Assembly (NCBI RefSeq): GCF_013359685.1
Contig: NZ_JABFMV010000001.1
Span: 62,001 to 126,000, forward strand
Source of the DNA: Leifsonia sp. C5G2
GTDB taxonomy: Bacteria; Actinomycetota; Actinomycetes; Actinomycetales; Microbacteriaceae
Direction: 5' to 3'
Length of the DNA stretch: 64,000 nt
The position numbers were made by a program, and so were the translations under genes. Shown piece after piece: positions 1 to 8,526 of the stretch. The notes under the pieces are model-generated. The model saw nothing but the letters and a program-made list of their open reading frames with translations, was not told the DNA's origin and did no database searches. Numbering within the stretch: position 1 is the stretch's first letter; each line of letters starts with the position of its first letter.

Positions 1-1132
1 GAGAGGCGGGGACGTACTCGATGAAGGGGTTGTCGGACACCATCCGGTTGTTGGGCCCGTCGTTGACGACCGGCACCACACCGCTCGCGAGCAGTTCGAG
101 CGGGAGCAGCGACATGTTCGACAGCGACAGCACCAGACCGGCCGCGCACCGGTTGTACACCGCGTTGAGCTCGCTCAGCTGCAGGCTCGAGAGGTTGGTG
201 TACTCGAACGGGATCTCCCAGTTGGAGACGTCCCAGCCGGCGAGGTTGATCGTCACGTCCGGACGCATCCGCGCGAAGTCCTCCAGGGCGACCAGACCGA
301 ACTCGAACGCACGACGCGGGGTCACCGGGCGCGCGTAGAAGAAGATCTCGTTGCGCCGCTCGGTGTTCTCGAACCGGTACAGGCTGCGGTCCACCGAGAA
401 GTCGAAGGAATCGGCCTTCATGCCGAACTCGCTGCTGAGCTTGTGCGCCAGCCAGCCGCCCGCGGTGATCCCGTGGAAACCGAAGCGGTAGGTGTTCTCG
501 GCGAGGAGCGCCTCGGAACCGAGCGGGTAGAACAGGGGCTCGTAGTCCTGCACGAAGTAGAACCGGCGGGCGTTGCCCGGGTCGAGGAAGGCCGGGTACG
601 CCGTCTCCCAGCCGGTGGCGAAGATCGCGTCGGTACCGTCGGCCACACCGGTGGTCCGGTCCCAGACCCGGATCTCGCCCTCGAGATGCGGATACGCCTC
701 GGAGGACTCCAGCATCCCGCGGACGACCTGCAGATCGACCGCGACCTCCCCCGCGTGGTACAGGTACACATCGCAGCGGTGACCCGCCTCCTCCGCGAAC
801 TTGATGAAGCGGAAGAGGTTCTGGTGTCCGCCGCTCTCCTTGCCGGGGGGAGACATGATCCAGGCGATGCGCGAGGGGCGATCGACGACAGTGACGGGAT
901 CGGTGATGCGGCCGGGCAGCTCGGTCCAGTCGACGGCGGCGGCGTCGCGGAGGTCGACGAGCAGGCGGGGCTTCTGGCTGCCGGTGACCGCATTGACCTT
1001 GCCGCGGAGGTAGCCGAGCGTCGCCCGGAGGCCGTGGTTCTTCAGCATCAGCGAGCCGGTCCGGGCCTTCCGCACGATGACACGGGGCCCCCGCTCGACC
1101 GCGCGCGTGAAGAGTTTGCCTACAGATGCCAC
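1..1132 (-). CDS. WsaF-like glycosyltransferase, partial (3' end outside window)
   Basis: Open frame running off the left edge, so the C-terminus is missing; 377 codons are visible. The GTG at 1132-1130 is preceded by AGGAAGA (1147-1141) at good distance. Near residue 91 the protein reads WIMSPPGKESGGHQNLFRF, and further on YFVQDYEPLFYPLGSE, an arrangement I associate with WsaF-type rhamnosyl/glycosyltransferases of surface polysaccharides. The visible end (ELLASGVVPVVNDGPNN) looks like a GT-B nucleotide-sugar binding loop. Position next to a GT2 enzyme and the dTDP-rhamnose genes suggests it transfers rhamnose or another sugar onto a cell-surface glycan. Family assignment is by recognition only; donor and acceptor are unknown. 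Confidence 0.75.
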   Translation of the reverse strand, partial: MASVGKLFTRAVERGPRVIVRKARTGSLMLKNHGLRATLGYLRGKVNAVTGSQKPRLLVDLRDAAAVDWTELPGRITDPVTVVDRPSRIAWIMSPPGKESGGHQNLFRFIKFAEEAGHRCDVYLYHAGEVAVDLQVVRGMLESSEAYPHLEGEIRVWDRTTGVADGTDAIFATGWETAYPAFLDPGNARRFYFVQDYEPLFYPLGSEALLAENTYRFGFHGITAGGWLAHKLSSEFGMKADSFDFSVDRSLYRFENTERRNEIFFYARPVTPRRAFEFGLVALEDFARMRPDVTINLAGWDVSNWEIPFEYTNLSSLQLSELNAVYNRCAAGLVLSLSNMSLLPLELLASGVVPVVNDGPNNRMVSDNPFIEYVPAS

Positions 1133-1246
1133 GTCGTTCGTCTTCCTGAGTTTCGCTCTACATCACTGGTACTGGTCGCTGCCGTCCGTAATCTTCCCAT
1201 ACCCGTGTGGGAGCGTCCTTCAGGAGGCATGAAGTACGCTGTCATG

Positions 1247-2101
1247 GTGCTCCGATCTGTTGAAGCGACGGCCGTCGTGACCGTCAGCTACAACTCGAGC
1301 AGCCAGCTGGACTCGTTCCTCTCCTCGCTCGACGAGGAGCTGCGGGCCGGCGTTGCGGTCGTCATCGCGGACAACGCGTCGTCCGATGTCCGGTCGTCCG
1401 AGGCGATCGCCCAAGCGCACGGAGCCCGTGTCCTCCCGCTCGCCGACAACCTCGGCTACGGCGGCGCCGTCAACCGCGCGGTCGCATCGCTGCCCGAGAC
1501 GGTGGATGCGGTGCTGATCTGCAACCCCGACGTCCTGGTCGGCGAGGACGCACTCGACGCGCTCCGCGCGCGGCTCGACGCGGAGCCCACGATCGGCGCG
1601 GTCGGGCCGCGGATCCTGAACGAGGACGGGACCCTGTACCCGTCCGCCCGCCGCATTCCGTCGCTGCGCACCGGCATCGGGCACGCCCTGTTCGTGCGGG
1701 TCTGGCCCGGCAACCCCTGGACGAAGGCCTACCGCTCGGAGAACCAGGTGAGCGCCCGCGACGTCGGCTGGCTGTCCGGGGCCTGCCTGCTCGTGCGCCG
1801 CTCGGTGTTCGAGGAGCTCGGCGGGTTCGACGAGGGCTACTTCATGTACTTCGAGGATGTCGACCTCGGCTACCGGATCGGGCGGGCCGGATTCCGCAAC
1901 CGGTACGAGCCCGCCGCGTCCGTCGTCCACGTGGGCGGACTGTCGACCCAGGCGGAGTCGCGCCGCATGGTGCGCGTGCACCACGCGAGCGCGTACCGCT
2001 TCCTTGCCAACAAGTACCCCGGTCCGCTGCTCGCCCCGGTCCGCACCGTGCTGCGCGCCGCACTGGCGGCGCGCGCGTGGCTGCTGACCCGCCGGCCTTA
2101 G
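1247..2101 (+). CDS. GT2 family glycosyltransferase (rhamnosyltransferase-like)
   Basis: GT-A fold transferase of about 284 residues. Motifs: TVSYNSSSQLDSFLSSL at the N-terminus, an NP-D metal/nucleotide motif (ICNPDVLVG) and the acceptor-side GGFDEGYFMYFEDVDLGYRI typical of rhamnosyl/galactofuranosyl GT2 enzymes. Start is uncertain: ATG 1229 has AGGAGG only one base upstream, ATG 1244 is 16 bases away, and GTG 1247 lies 6 bases after TACGCT, which would make it leaderless like many genes here. Divergent from the WsaF-like gene and followed after 10 bases by convergent rmlA. Probably uses dTDP-rhamnose made by the neighbouring genes; this is inference. Confidence 0.85.
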   Translation: MLRSVEATAVVTVSYNSSSQLDSFLSSLDEELRAGVAVVIADNASSDVRSSEAIAQAHGARVLPLADNLGYGGAVNRAVASLPETVDAVLICNPDVLVGEDALDALRARLDAEPTIGAVGPRILNEDGTLYPSARRIPSLRTGIGHALFVRVWPGNPWTKAYRSENQVSARDVGWLSGACLLVRRSVFEELGGFDEGYFMYFEDVDLGYRIGRAGFRNRYEPAASVVHVGGLSTQAESRRMVRVHHASAYRFLANKYPGPLLAPVRTVLRAALAARAWLLTRRP

Positions 2102-2111
2102 CGCCGCGCCC

Positions 2112-2975
2112 TCACCCCTCGACGAGGCGCATCAGGTAACGCCCGTAGCCGCTCTTGACGAGCGGCTTCGCCAGCTCGGTCATCGCGGCGTCGTCGATCC
2201 ACCCGGCGCGCCAGGCGATCTCCTCGATGCAGCCGACCTTGAAGCCCTGACGGTCCTCGATCACGCGCACGTACTCCGAGGCCTGCATCATCGACTCGAA
2301 CGTTCCGGTGTCGAGCCAGGCGGTACCGCGGTCGAGCACCTGCACCTGCAGCGTGCCCGCCTCCAGGTAGCGCTCGTTGACGGTGGAGATCTCCAGCTCG
2401 CCCCGGGCGCTCGGCTCGATCGTCTTCGCGATCTCCACGACCGAGTTGTCGTAGAAGTACAGGCCGGGGACGGCATAGGTGCTCTTCGGCTGCGCCGGCT
2501 TCTCCTCGATCGAGATCGCCTTGAAGTCGTCGTCGAACTCCACCACGCCGTACGCCTTCGGGTCGCTCACCTGGTACGCGAAGATCAGGGCGCCGTCGAT
2601 GTCGGTGTGGTTGCGCAGCGCCGAGCCCAGGCCGGTGCCGTGGAAGATGTTGTCGCCGAGCACCAGCGCCACCGACTCGTCGCCGATGAACTCCTCACCG
2701 ATGATGAACGCCTGCGCGAGGCCATCGGGCGAGGGCTGCACCGCGTACTCGATCCGGATGCCGAGGTGCGAGCCGTCGCCGAGGAGTGCCCGGAACTGCT
2801 CGTTGTACTCCGGCGTCGTGATGATGAGGATCTCGTTGATCCCCGCCATCATGAGCGTGGACAGCGGGTAGTAGACCATCGGCTTGTCGTAGATGGGCAT
2901 CAGCTGCTTCGAGATGCCCTTGGTGATGGGCCACAGCCGGCTGCCGGATCCGCCGGCGAGGATGATTCCGCGCAT
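2112..2975 (-). CDS. rmlA: Glucose-1-phosphate thymidylyltransferase
   Basis: Makes dTDP-glucose from glucose-1-phosphate and dTTP, the first step to dTDP-L-rhamnose. 287 residues, the normal length. N-terminal nucleotide-binding signature [16 protein letters not shown] followed by T-K-G-I-S-K-Q-L; later EEKPAQPKS and [14 protein letters not shown], all characteristic of RmlA. It lies 15 bases downstream of rmlC on the same strand, so the two are probably one transcript. Cytoplasmic enzyme; feedback control by dTDP-rhamnose is usual in the family. Confidence 0.96.
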   Translation of the reverse strand: MRGIILAGGSGSRLWPITKGISKQLMPIYDKPMVYYPLSTLMMAGINEILIITTPEYNEQFRALLGDGSHLGIRIEYAVQPSPDGLAQAFIIGEEFIGDESVALVLGDNIFHGTGLGSALRNHTDIDGALIFAYQVSDPKAYGVVEFDDDFKAISIEEKPAQPKSTYAVPGLYFYDNSVVEIAKTIEPSARGELEISTVNERYLEAGTLQVQVLDRGTAWLDTGTFESMMQASEYVRVIEDRQGFKVGCIEEIAWRAGWIDDAAMTELAKPLVKSGYGRYLMRLVEG

Positions 2976-2990
2976 GTGTGGAACGATTCC

Positions 2991-3599
2991 TTACTTCTTG
3001 TCGAGGGACGCGTAGAAGGCTCGCGCCGCATCCCAGGTGGGGAGAAGACCGCTCTCGGCCGCCTCGGCGAGGCCCGGCGCGTCGGTGTCCTTCGGGGACA
3101 GGAGCAGCTCGTCGGCCGGGATCGGGAACTCCAGCCCGATGTCGCCGTCGAGCGGGTCGATGCCGTGCTCGCGGGTGGGGTTGTAGACGTCGGTGACGAG
3201 GTAGCTGACGGTCGCGTCGTCGGTGAGCGCCACGAAGCAGTGGCCGACGCCCTCTGCGACGTAGACCGCCCGGCGGTCCTTGTCGTCGAGGAGCACGGAG
3301 TCCCACTGCCCGTACGTCGGCGAGCCGACCCGGATGTCGATCACGAAGTCGAGCACGGCGCCGTGCGGAGCCATGACGTACTTGGCCTGGCTCGGCGGGA
3401 TGTCGGCGAAGTGGATGCCGCGCACGGACCCGCGCCGGGAGACCGAGGTGTTGCCCTGCTTCAGGTCGAGCGGATGGCCGACCGCCTCCTCGAGCCGGTC
3501 GAACCGGTAGAACTCGAAGAACAGCCCGCGGTCGTCCGGATGCTGTCGAGGGGTGATCTCGTAGGTGTCGGGGATCGAGAGCTCGCGGATCTGCACCAC
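2991..3599 (-). CDS. rmlC: dTDP-4-dehydrorhamnose 3,5-epimerase
   Basis: Third enzyme of dTDP-L-rhamnose synthesis, a cupin-fold epimerase. 202 residues. Recognisable motifs are HPDDRGLFFEFYRFD near the N-terminus, the catalytic His region RGIHFADIPPSQAKYV and AEGVGHCFVALTDDA. Two adjacent GTG codons begin the frame (3599 and 3596). A TAGACT box on this strand (3608-3603) would place the transcript start at 3596, favouring the second GTG as a leaderless start. Divergent from rmlB across a symmetric promoter region; rmlA follows. Confidence 0.95.
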   Translation of the reverse strand: MVQIRELSIPDTYEITPRQHPDDRGLFFEFYRFDRLEEAVGHPLDLKQGNTSVSRRGSVRGIHFADIPPSQAKYVMAPHGAVLDFVIDIRVGSPTYGQWDSVLLDDKDRRAVYVAEGVGHCFVALTDDATVSYLVTDVYNPTREHGIDPLDGDIGLEFPIPADELLLSPKDTDAPGLAEAAESGLLPTWDAARAFYASLDKK

Positions 3600-3601
3600 G
3601 G

Positions 3602-3630
3602 GAGTCTACCAATCGGCGACCTGTAGACTC
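3602..3630. promoter_or_regulatory. Symmetric divergent rmlC/rmlB promoter
   Basis: Perfect 8-base inverted repeat GAGTCTAC (3602-3609) and GTAGACTC (3623-3630) separated by 13 bases. Each arm contains TAGACT, a good actinobacterial -10 box: 3608-3603 reading left toward rmlC and 3624-3629 reading right toward rmlB. The two -10 elements face away from each other and each falls where the other promoter's -35 would lie, so only one polymerase could bind at a time. Promoter roles are inferred from sequence. Confidence 0.5.
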
Positions 3631-3668
3631 TCAGGCGGTTTCCCGACAGAAAAGAGCCTGGACTCCTT

Positions 3669-4658
3669 ATGAAGATTCTCGTCACTGGCGGGGCCGGATT
3701 CATCGGCTCCAACTTCGTCCGCCGCACCCTGCAGGACGCCTACCCCGGACTCGAGGGCGCAGAGGTCGTCGTGCTCGACGCGCTGACCTACTCCGGCAAC
3801 CTGGCGAACCTCGCCCCGGTCGCCGACTCGCCGCGGTACACGTTCGTCAAGGGCGACATCCGCGACGGCGGCCTGCTCGACGAGCTCTTCCCGACGGTGG
3901 ACGCGGTGGTCCACTTCGCCGCGGAGTCGCACGTCGACCGCTCGGTGCGCGACGCGTCGATCTTCGTCGAGACGAACGTGCTCGGCACGCAGCAGCTGCT
4001 CGACGCGGCGCTGCGCAACAACCTGAAGCGCTTCGTCCACGTGTCGACCGACGAGGTCTACGGCTCCATCGCCGAGGGCTCCTGGGCGGAGGACCGCCCG
4101 CTCGAGCCGAACTCCCCGTACTCTGCGTCGAAGGCCGGGAGCGACCTGCTCGCCCGCAGCTACTTCCGCACGCACGGCCTGAACCTCTCGATCACGCGCT
4201 GCTCGAACAACTACGGCCCGTACCACTTCCCCGAGAAGGTCATCCCGCTGTTCGTCACCAACCTGATCGACGACAAGCACGTGCCGCTGTACGGCGAGGG
4301 AAACAACATCCGCGACTGGCTGCACGTGGACGACCACACCCGCGGCATCGCCATGGTGCTGGTCAACGGCCGCGCCGGCGAGATCTACAACATCGGCGGC
4401 GGCACAGAGCTGACCAACAAGGAGCTCACCCAGCTGCTGCTCGACGCCACCGGCAAGGACTGGTCGTACGTCGACCGCGTCGCCGACCGGCTCGGCCACG
4501 ACCTGCGCTACTCGGTCGACATCTCCAAGATCCGGTCGGAGCTCGGCTACGAGCCGCTCGTCCCGTTCCAGCAGGGCCTGGCCGACGTGGTGCAGTGGTA
4601 CCGCGACAACCGCGCCTGGTGGGAGCCGCTGAAGGCCCGCGCGGCGCTCGACAACTGA
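3669..4658 (+). CDS. rmlB: dTDP-glucose 4,6-dehydratase
   Basis: Second step of dTDP-L-rhamnose synthesis; NAD-dependent short-chain (extended SDR) enzyme. 329 residues. NAD-binding GGAGFIGSNFVR at residues 7-18, DALTYSGNLANL, AAESHVDRS, the STDEVYG active-site segment and the catalytic Y-x-x-x-K (YSASKAG). The stop codon overlaps the ATG of rmlD (TGATG at 4656-4660), so the two are translationally coupled. Transcribed from the shared divergent promoter region with rmlC. Confidence 0.97.
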   Translation: MKILVTGGAGFIGSNFVRRTLQDAYPGLEGAEVVVLDALTYSGNLANLAPVADSPRYTFVKGDIRDGGLLDELFPTVDAVVHFAAESHVDRSVRDASIFVETNVLGTQQLLDAALRNNLKRFVHVSTDEVYGSIAEGSWAEDRPLEPNSPYSASKAGSDLLARSYFRTHGLNLSITRCSNNYGPYHFPEKVIPLFVTNLIDDKHVPLYGEGNNIRDWLHVDDHTRGIAMVLVNGRAGEIYNIGGGTELTNKELTQLLLDATGKDWSYVDRVADRLGHDLRYSVDISKIRSELGYEPLVPFQQGLADVVQWYRDNRAWWEPLKARAALDN

Positions 4659-5509
4659 TGACGCGTTACCTGATCGCCGGTGCGGCGGGACAACTCGGCA
4701 CGGATCTGCGGAAGGCCCTGGCCGGACGCGACGTGACCGCGCTGACCCGCGCCGACCTCGACGTGACCGACCGGGACGCGGTGCTCGCCGCCGTCGCCGG
4801 TCACGACGCCGTGATCAACGCCTCCGCCTACACGAAGGTGGACGATGCGGAGACGCACGAGGACGAGGCGTACGCGATCAACGCGCTCGGCACCGAGAAC
4901 CTCGCCGTGGCGGCCGCCCGCAACGAAGCCCGGTTCGTGACGTTGTCGACGGACTACGTCTTCGACGGCCACGCGACGACCCCGTACGCCGAGGACACCC
5001 CGCGCGACCCGATCAACGCCTACGGGCGCACGAAGGCCGCGGGCGAGGAGCTCGCGCTCGCGGCGCACCCGGACGGCACCTACGTCGTGCGCACCGCCTG
5101 GCTGTACGGCGCGGGCGGCGCGAACTTCGCCAAGACCATGGTGAAGCTCGCCGCGAGCCACGAGACCGTGAGCGTCGTCGACGACCAGCTCGGCCAGCCG
5201 ACGTGGACGGGCGACCTCGCCGCCCAGATCGTCGCACTGCTCGACGCCGACGCCCCCGCGGGCGTCTATCACGGCACGAACGCCGGCGAGACATCGTGGT
5301 ACGGCTTCGCGCGCGCGGTGTTCGCGCAGGCGGGGCTCGATCCCGAGCGGGTGAAGCCGACCGACAGCGCGACCTTCGTGCGGCCCGCACCGCGTCCCTC
5401 CTACTCGGTGCTCGGGCACGACGGCTGGTCGCGTGCCGGCCTCTCCCCCATGCGACCGTGGGAGGACGCCCTGGCGGCGGCGGCCGCGGAGGGGCTCTTC
5501 GCGGAATGA
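4658..5509 (+). CDS. rmlD: dTDP-4-dehydrorhamnose reductase
   Basis: Last step to dTDP-L-rhamnose, an NADPH-dependent SDR reductase. 283 residues with LIAGAAGQLG at the N-terminus, STDYVFDG, and the catalytic YGRTK motif; RTAWLYG follows as expected. Start chosen at ATG 4658, which overlaps the rmlB stop. Its own stop overlaps the next gene's ATG (ATGA at 5506-5509). With rmlA, rmlB and rmlC in this window the pathway is complete. Confidence 0.96.
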   Translation: MTRYLIAGAAGQLGTDLRKALAGRDVTALTRADLDVTDRDAVLAAVAGHDAVINASAYTKVDDAETHEDEAYAINALGTENLAVAAARNEARFVTLSTDYVFDGHATTPYAEDTPRDPINAYGRTKAAGEELALAAHPDGTYVVRTAWLYGAGGANFAKTMVKLAASHETVSVVDDQLGQPTWTGDLAAQIVALLDADAPAGVYHGTNAGETSWYGFARAVFAQAGLDPERVKPTDSATFVRPAPRPSYSVLGHDGWSRAGLSPMRPWEDALAAAAAEGLFAE

Positions 5510-6651
5510 TCACCCTGCGCGTTGTCGTCGACGAACTCGTCTCCGACGAGCCGGGCGGCGCGCGCCGGTACACCGAGGAGCTGACCCGGCAGCTGATCGC
5601 GACGGCCCCGCGCGGCTGCGAGGTCGAGGGGATCCTCTCGAACGTGTCCGACGAGCAGCTGGAGGAGGTGCGCAGGCGTCTCCCCGGCATCGCGACCCTC
5701 ACCCGCCTGCCGCTCGCCCGCCGGGAGCTCTCGCTGGCGTGGCAGTCGGGCCTCGCCGTCGGCGGCGCCTCCGGGATGCTGCACGCACCCACCCTGCTCG
5801 CCCCGCTGCGCAAGCACGACCGGCTCGAGCACCAGCAGGTCGCGGTCACCATCCACGACACCCTGGCCTGGACGCACCCGGAGTCTCTCGGCACGGGCGC
5901 CACCCTCTGGACCAAGACGATGGCGAAGCGTGCGCGCAGACACGCGGACGCGGTCGTCGTCCCGACGCACGCGGTGGCCGACCGGCTCGCGGAGTTCATC
6001 GACTTCGGCGACCGCATCCGGGTCATCGGCGGTGCTCCGGCCACGACGTTGCGCCTTCCCGCGGACGCCGACGAGCGGGCGGAGCGCCTCGGCCTCCCCG
6101 AGCGCTACGCCTTCACCCTCGGCACCGTCGAACCGCGCAAGGGGCTCGCTCCCCTGATCCGCGCGATGGCGCGGCCCGAGGTGCAGGAGCTCCCGCTGCT
6201 CATCGCCGGGCCCGACCGCGTCGGCGAGCGCTCGGCCACCGGGGTCGCGGCGGCTGCGGGCCTCCCGGAGGACCGCGTCCGCCCGCTCGGCCGGCTGGAG
6301 GACGCCGACCTCGCGGTCGCGCTCGACCGTGCGACCCTCTTCGTGTACCCGAGCCTCGCGGAAGGCTTCGGCCTGCCGATCGTGGAAGCTTTCAAGTTCG
6401 GGCTGCCCGTCGTCCACTCCGACGACCCAGCGCTGGTCGAGGTGGCCGCCGGGGCGGGCGTCGTCGTGCAGCGTCCGGAGACGGCCGGCGACGACGCCGC
6501 CTACACGGAGCGTCTGGCGACGGCCATTGGCCGGGTGCTCTCCGACGGCGAGCTGCGCTCGCATCTGAGCGTGCTGGCGTCAGACCGGGCGAGGGCGTTC
6601 AGCTGGCGCGACTCCGCCGAGCGGGTCTGGCAGCTTCACGCCGACCTCTGA
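5506..6651 (+). CDS. GT4-type glycosyltransferase
   Basis: 381-residue GT-B transferase. C-terminal half has GTVEPRKGLAPLIRAMA and the acceptor/donor loop PSLAEGFGLPIVEAF with the EX7E pattern of GT4 enzymes. The start ATG overlaps the rmlD stop by four bases, so it is co-expressed with dTDP-rhamnose synthesis and is a candidate rhamnosyltransferase for a cell-wall or exopolysaccharide glycan. Its 3' end overlaps the convergent acyltransferase by 16 bases. Specific substrate cannot be told from the sequence. Confidence 0.88.
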   Translation: MITLRVVVDELVSDEPGGARRYTEELTRQLIATAPRGCEVEGILSNVSDEQLEEVRRRLPGIATLTRLPLARRELSLAWQSGLAVGGASGMLHAPTLLAPLRKHDRLEHQQVAVTIHDTLAWTHPESLGTGATLWTKTMAKRARRHADAVVVPTHAVADRLAEFIDFGDRIRVIGGAPATTLRLPADADERAERLGLPERYAFTLGTVEPRKGLAPLIRAMARPEVQELPLLIAGPDRVGERSATGVAAAAGLPEDRVRPLGRLEDADLAVALDRATLFVYPSLAEGFGLPIVEAFKFGLPVVHSDDPALVEVAAGAGVVVQRPETAGDDAAYTERLATAIGRVLSDGELRSHLSVLASDRARAFSWRDSAERVWQLHADL

Positions 6652-7895
6652 GCGGTCTCCCGGGTCCGGGTCTCGCGCTCGGCCTCCGCGGTCTGCTCCT
6701 CCTCGCGGCCGAACCAGGTGCGGTAGCGCTCCGACGCCCAGGCGCCCACCGACTTCGACCACAGGTGGCTGCGCTTCTCGATGAGCCAGGTGAAGCCCAC
6801 GGCGACCAGCACGGCGACCGGGATTCCGAAGAGGAACGGGCCGACGAACCAGGGCTGGTCAGCGAAGAGGTACGTGCTGAAGATCAGGATCGGCACGTGC
6901 ACCAGGTAGAGGCTGAACGAGATCGTCCCGGAGAACTGCACCGGGCGGCTCTCGAACAGGGCGCGCAGCGGCTTCCAGCCGAGGACGACCACCACCAGGC
7001 CCGCGGCCGCGAGCGGCACCATGCCCTTGAGGATCGGCTCCACCTCGGTGAGGTCGCCGACGCCGGGGCCGACCAGCCACGGGGCGATCAGGAGCAGGAG
7101 GCTTCCGACGGTGAGGCCGGCCCACAGTGGGTGCCGGTACCAGTGCGAGTTGATGCGGTCGGCGACGTTGCGCACGGCGTCGAGCCGGACCGCGAGCACC
7201 GCGCCGACGAAGAACGCGGGCAGGTACTGCAGCTCGCCGGAGCCGGCGTGCACGCCGAGGTAGGTGAGGGCGCAGGCGGCGAGCAGTCCGCCGATCCACC
7301 ACTTGCGGACCGCGAGGGCGAGCACGGCGAAGATCGGCAGCGCGAGCGAGAAGACGAGCTCCCAGCGCAGCGACCACAGCGGGTTGTTGATCTGCCCGTC
7401 GCCGCCGAGCAGATCCCACGCCTTCACGATGTACTCCCAGCCGAAGTTCGGCGTCGAGGAGTTGCTCAGCCACGTCCCCTTCGGCTGGGTGGAGACCTGC
7501 GGGATCGCCATGACCCAGACCGCGGCGAGCAGCACCGAGGCCATCACCGGAACGAGCAGCCGGACCGCGCGGCGCGGGAAGTACGCGACCCAGTCGAAGC
7601 CGCGCTTGCGGATGACCGGGAGCGTGACGACGAGCCCGGAGAGCACGAAGAACACGATCACCGACTCCACGCCTGCCGTGAACAGCTTCAGCGGCGTGTA
7701 GCTGATCCACCACATCGCCGAACCCGTCGGTGCGCTCCCGCCCCCGGGCGCGCCGGGGAAGTCCGGGTTCGTGTACATGGCATGGTGCAGCAGGACGACC
7801 ACCGCGGCGACGCCGCGGAGACCGTCGAGCGCGGCCAGCCGGCCGCCCGTGGCGTGTCTCGTCTTCTCTCCCACGCTTCCACCTGTACCCGTCAT
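6636..7895 (-). CDS. Membrane acyltransferase (acyltransferase-3 / OafA family)
   Basis: 419-residue multi-spanning protein that probably O-acetylates a surface sugar. It begins, after a short polar stretch, with LAALDGLRGVAAVVVLLHHA, the family's first membrane segment with its conserved His, and continues through about ten hydrophobic segments. The last 30 residues are charged and probably cytoplasmic. A TAGCGT box lies nine bases upstream of the ATG. Located at the edge of the polysaccharide cluster, which suggests it decorates that glycan; the substrate is unknown. Confidence 0.88.
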   Translation of the reverse strand: MTGTGGSVGEKTRHATGGRLAALDGLRGVAAVVVLLHHAMYTNPDFPGAPGGGSAPTGSAMWWISYTPLKLFTAGVESVIVFFVLSGLVVTLPVIRKRGFDWVAYFPRRAVRLLVPVMASVLLAAVWVMAIPQVSTQPKGTWLSNSSTPNFGWEYIVKAWDLLGGDGQINNPLWSLRWELVFSLALPIFAVLALAVRKWWIGGLLAACALTYLGVHAGSGELQYLPAFFVGAVLAVRLDAVRNVADRINSHWYRHPLWAGLTVGSLLLLIAPWLVGPGVGDLTEVEPILKGMVPLAAAGLVVVVLGWKPLRALFESRPVQFSGTISFSLYLVHVPILIFSTYLFADQPWFVGPFLFGIPVAVLVAVGFTWLIEKRSHLWSKSVGAWASERYRTWFGREEEQTAEAERETRTRETAQRSA

Positions 7896-7999
7896 AGGCG
7901 GGCGACGCTACGGGCTTGCGCTGGGCAGTTCCTGTGACCTATTCAGGGGACAGCTGGGTGACCTCCGCGTGGCGGCGCGGTCCCAGGGCAGCCTCCACC

Positions 8000-8005
8000 T
8001 AGCAT
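8000..8005 (+). promoter_or_regulatory. -10 box of leaderless purE
   Basis: TAGCAT followed by seven bases and then the ATG at 8013. The predicted transcript start coincides with that ATG, so purE is probably translated without a leader. This favours ATG 8013 over ATG 8004, which would lie inside the -10 box. Confidence 0.45.
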
Positions 8006-8012
8006 GTTCGCT

Positions 8013-8516
8013 ATGCCCGAGAACACGTCACCGCTGGTCTCCGTCGTCATGGGGTCCGACTCCGACTGGTCGGTCATGCAGGAGGCGTCGCGCGTTCTCA
8101 CCGAGTTCGGGATCGCGCACGAGGTCGAGGTCGTCTCGGCGCACCGGACGCCCGAGAAGATGATCGGCTTCGGCAAGGAGGCCGCCGGGCGCGGCATCCG
8201 GGTGATCATCGCCGGAGCCGGCGGAGCCGCGCACCTGCCCGGGATGCTCGCCGCCGTGACGACGCTTCCCGTGGTCGGCGTGCCCGTGCCGCTCGCACGC
8301 CTCGACGGCCTGGACTCCCTGCTGTCCATCGTCCAGATGCCGGCCGGCGTCCCGGTCGCGACCGTCTCGATCGGCGGTGCGCGCAATGCGGGCCTGCTGG
8401 CCGTCAAGATCCTCGCCACCTCCGACCCCTCCCTCAGCGAGGCGCTCGCCCGGTTCTCCGCCGACCTCGAGGCGAGTGTCGAGCAGAAGAACCAGGCACT
8501 CAAATCCCAGCTGTGA
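8013..8516 (+). CDS. purE: N5-carboxyaminoimidazole ribonucleotide mutase
   Basis: Converts N5-CAIR to CAIR in purine biosynthesis, working with PurK. 167 residues from ATG 8013. Motifs: GSDSDWSVM substrate-binding loop at the N-terminus, SAHRTPE with the catalytic His, and [11 protein letters not shown]. Length matches class I PurE. purK lies 1.4 kb away on the other strand, on the far side of an LCP gene; in many actinobacteria purE and purK are adjacent. The LCP gene starts 10 bases after the stop. Confidence 0.95.
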   Translation: MPENTSPLVSVVMGSDSDWSVMQEASRVLTEFGIAHEVEVVSAHRTPEKMIGFGKEAAGRGIRVIIAGAGGAAHLPGMLAAVTTLPVVGVPVPLARLDGLDSLLSIVQMPAGVPVATVSIGGARNAGLLAVKILATSDPSLSEALARFSADLEASVEQKNQALKSQL

Positions 8517-8526
8517 GCCGCACCCC

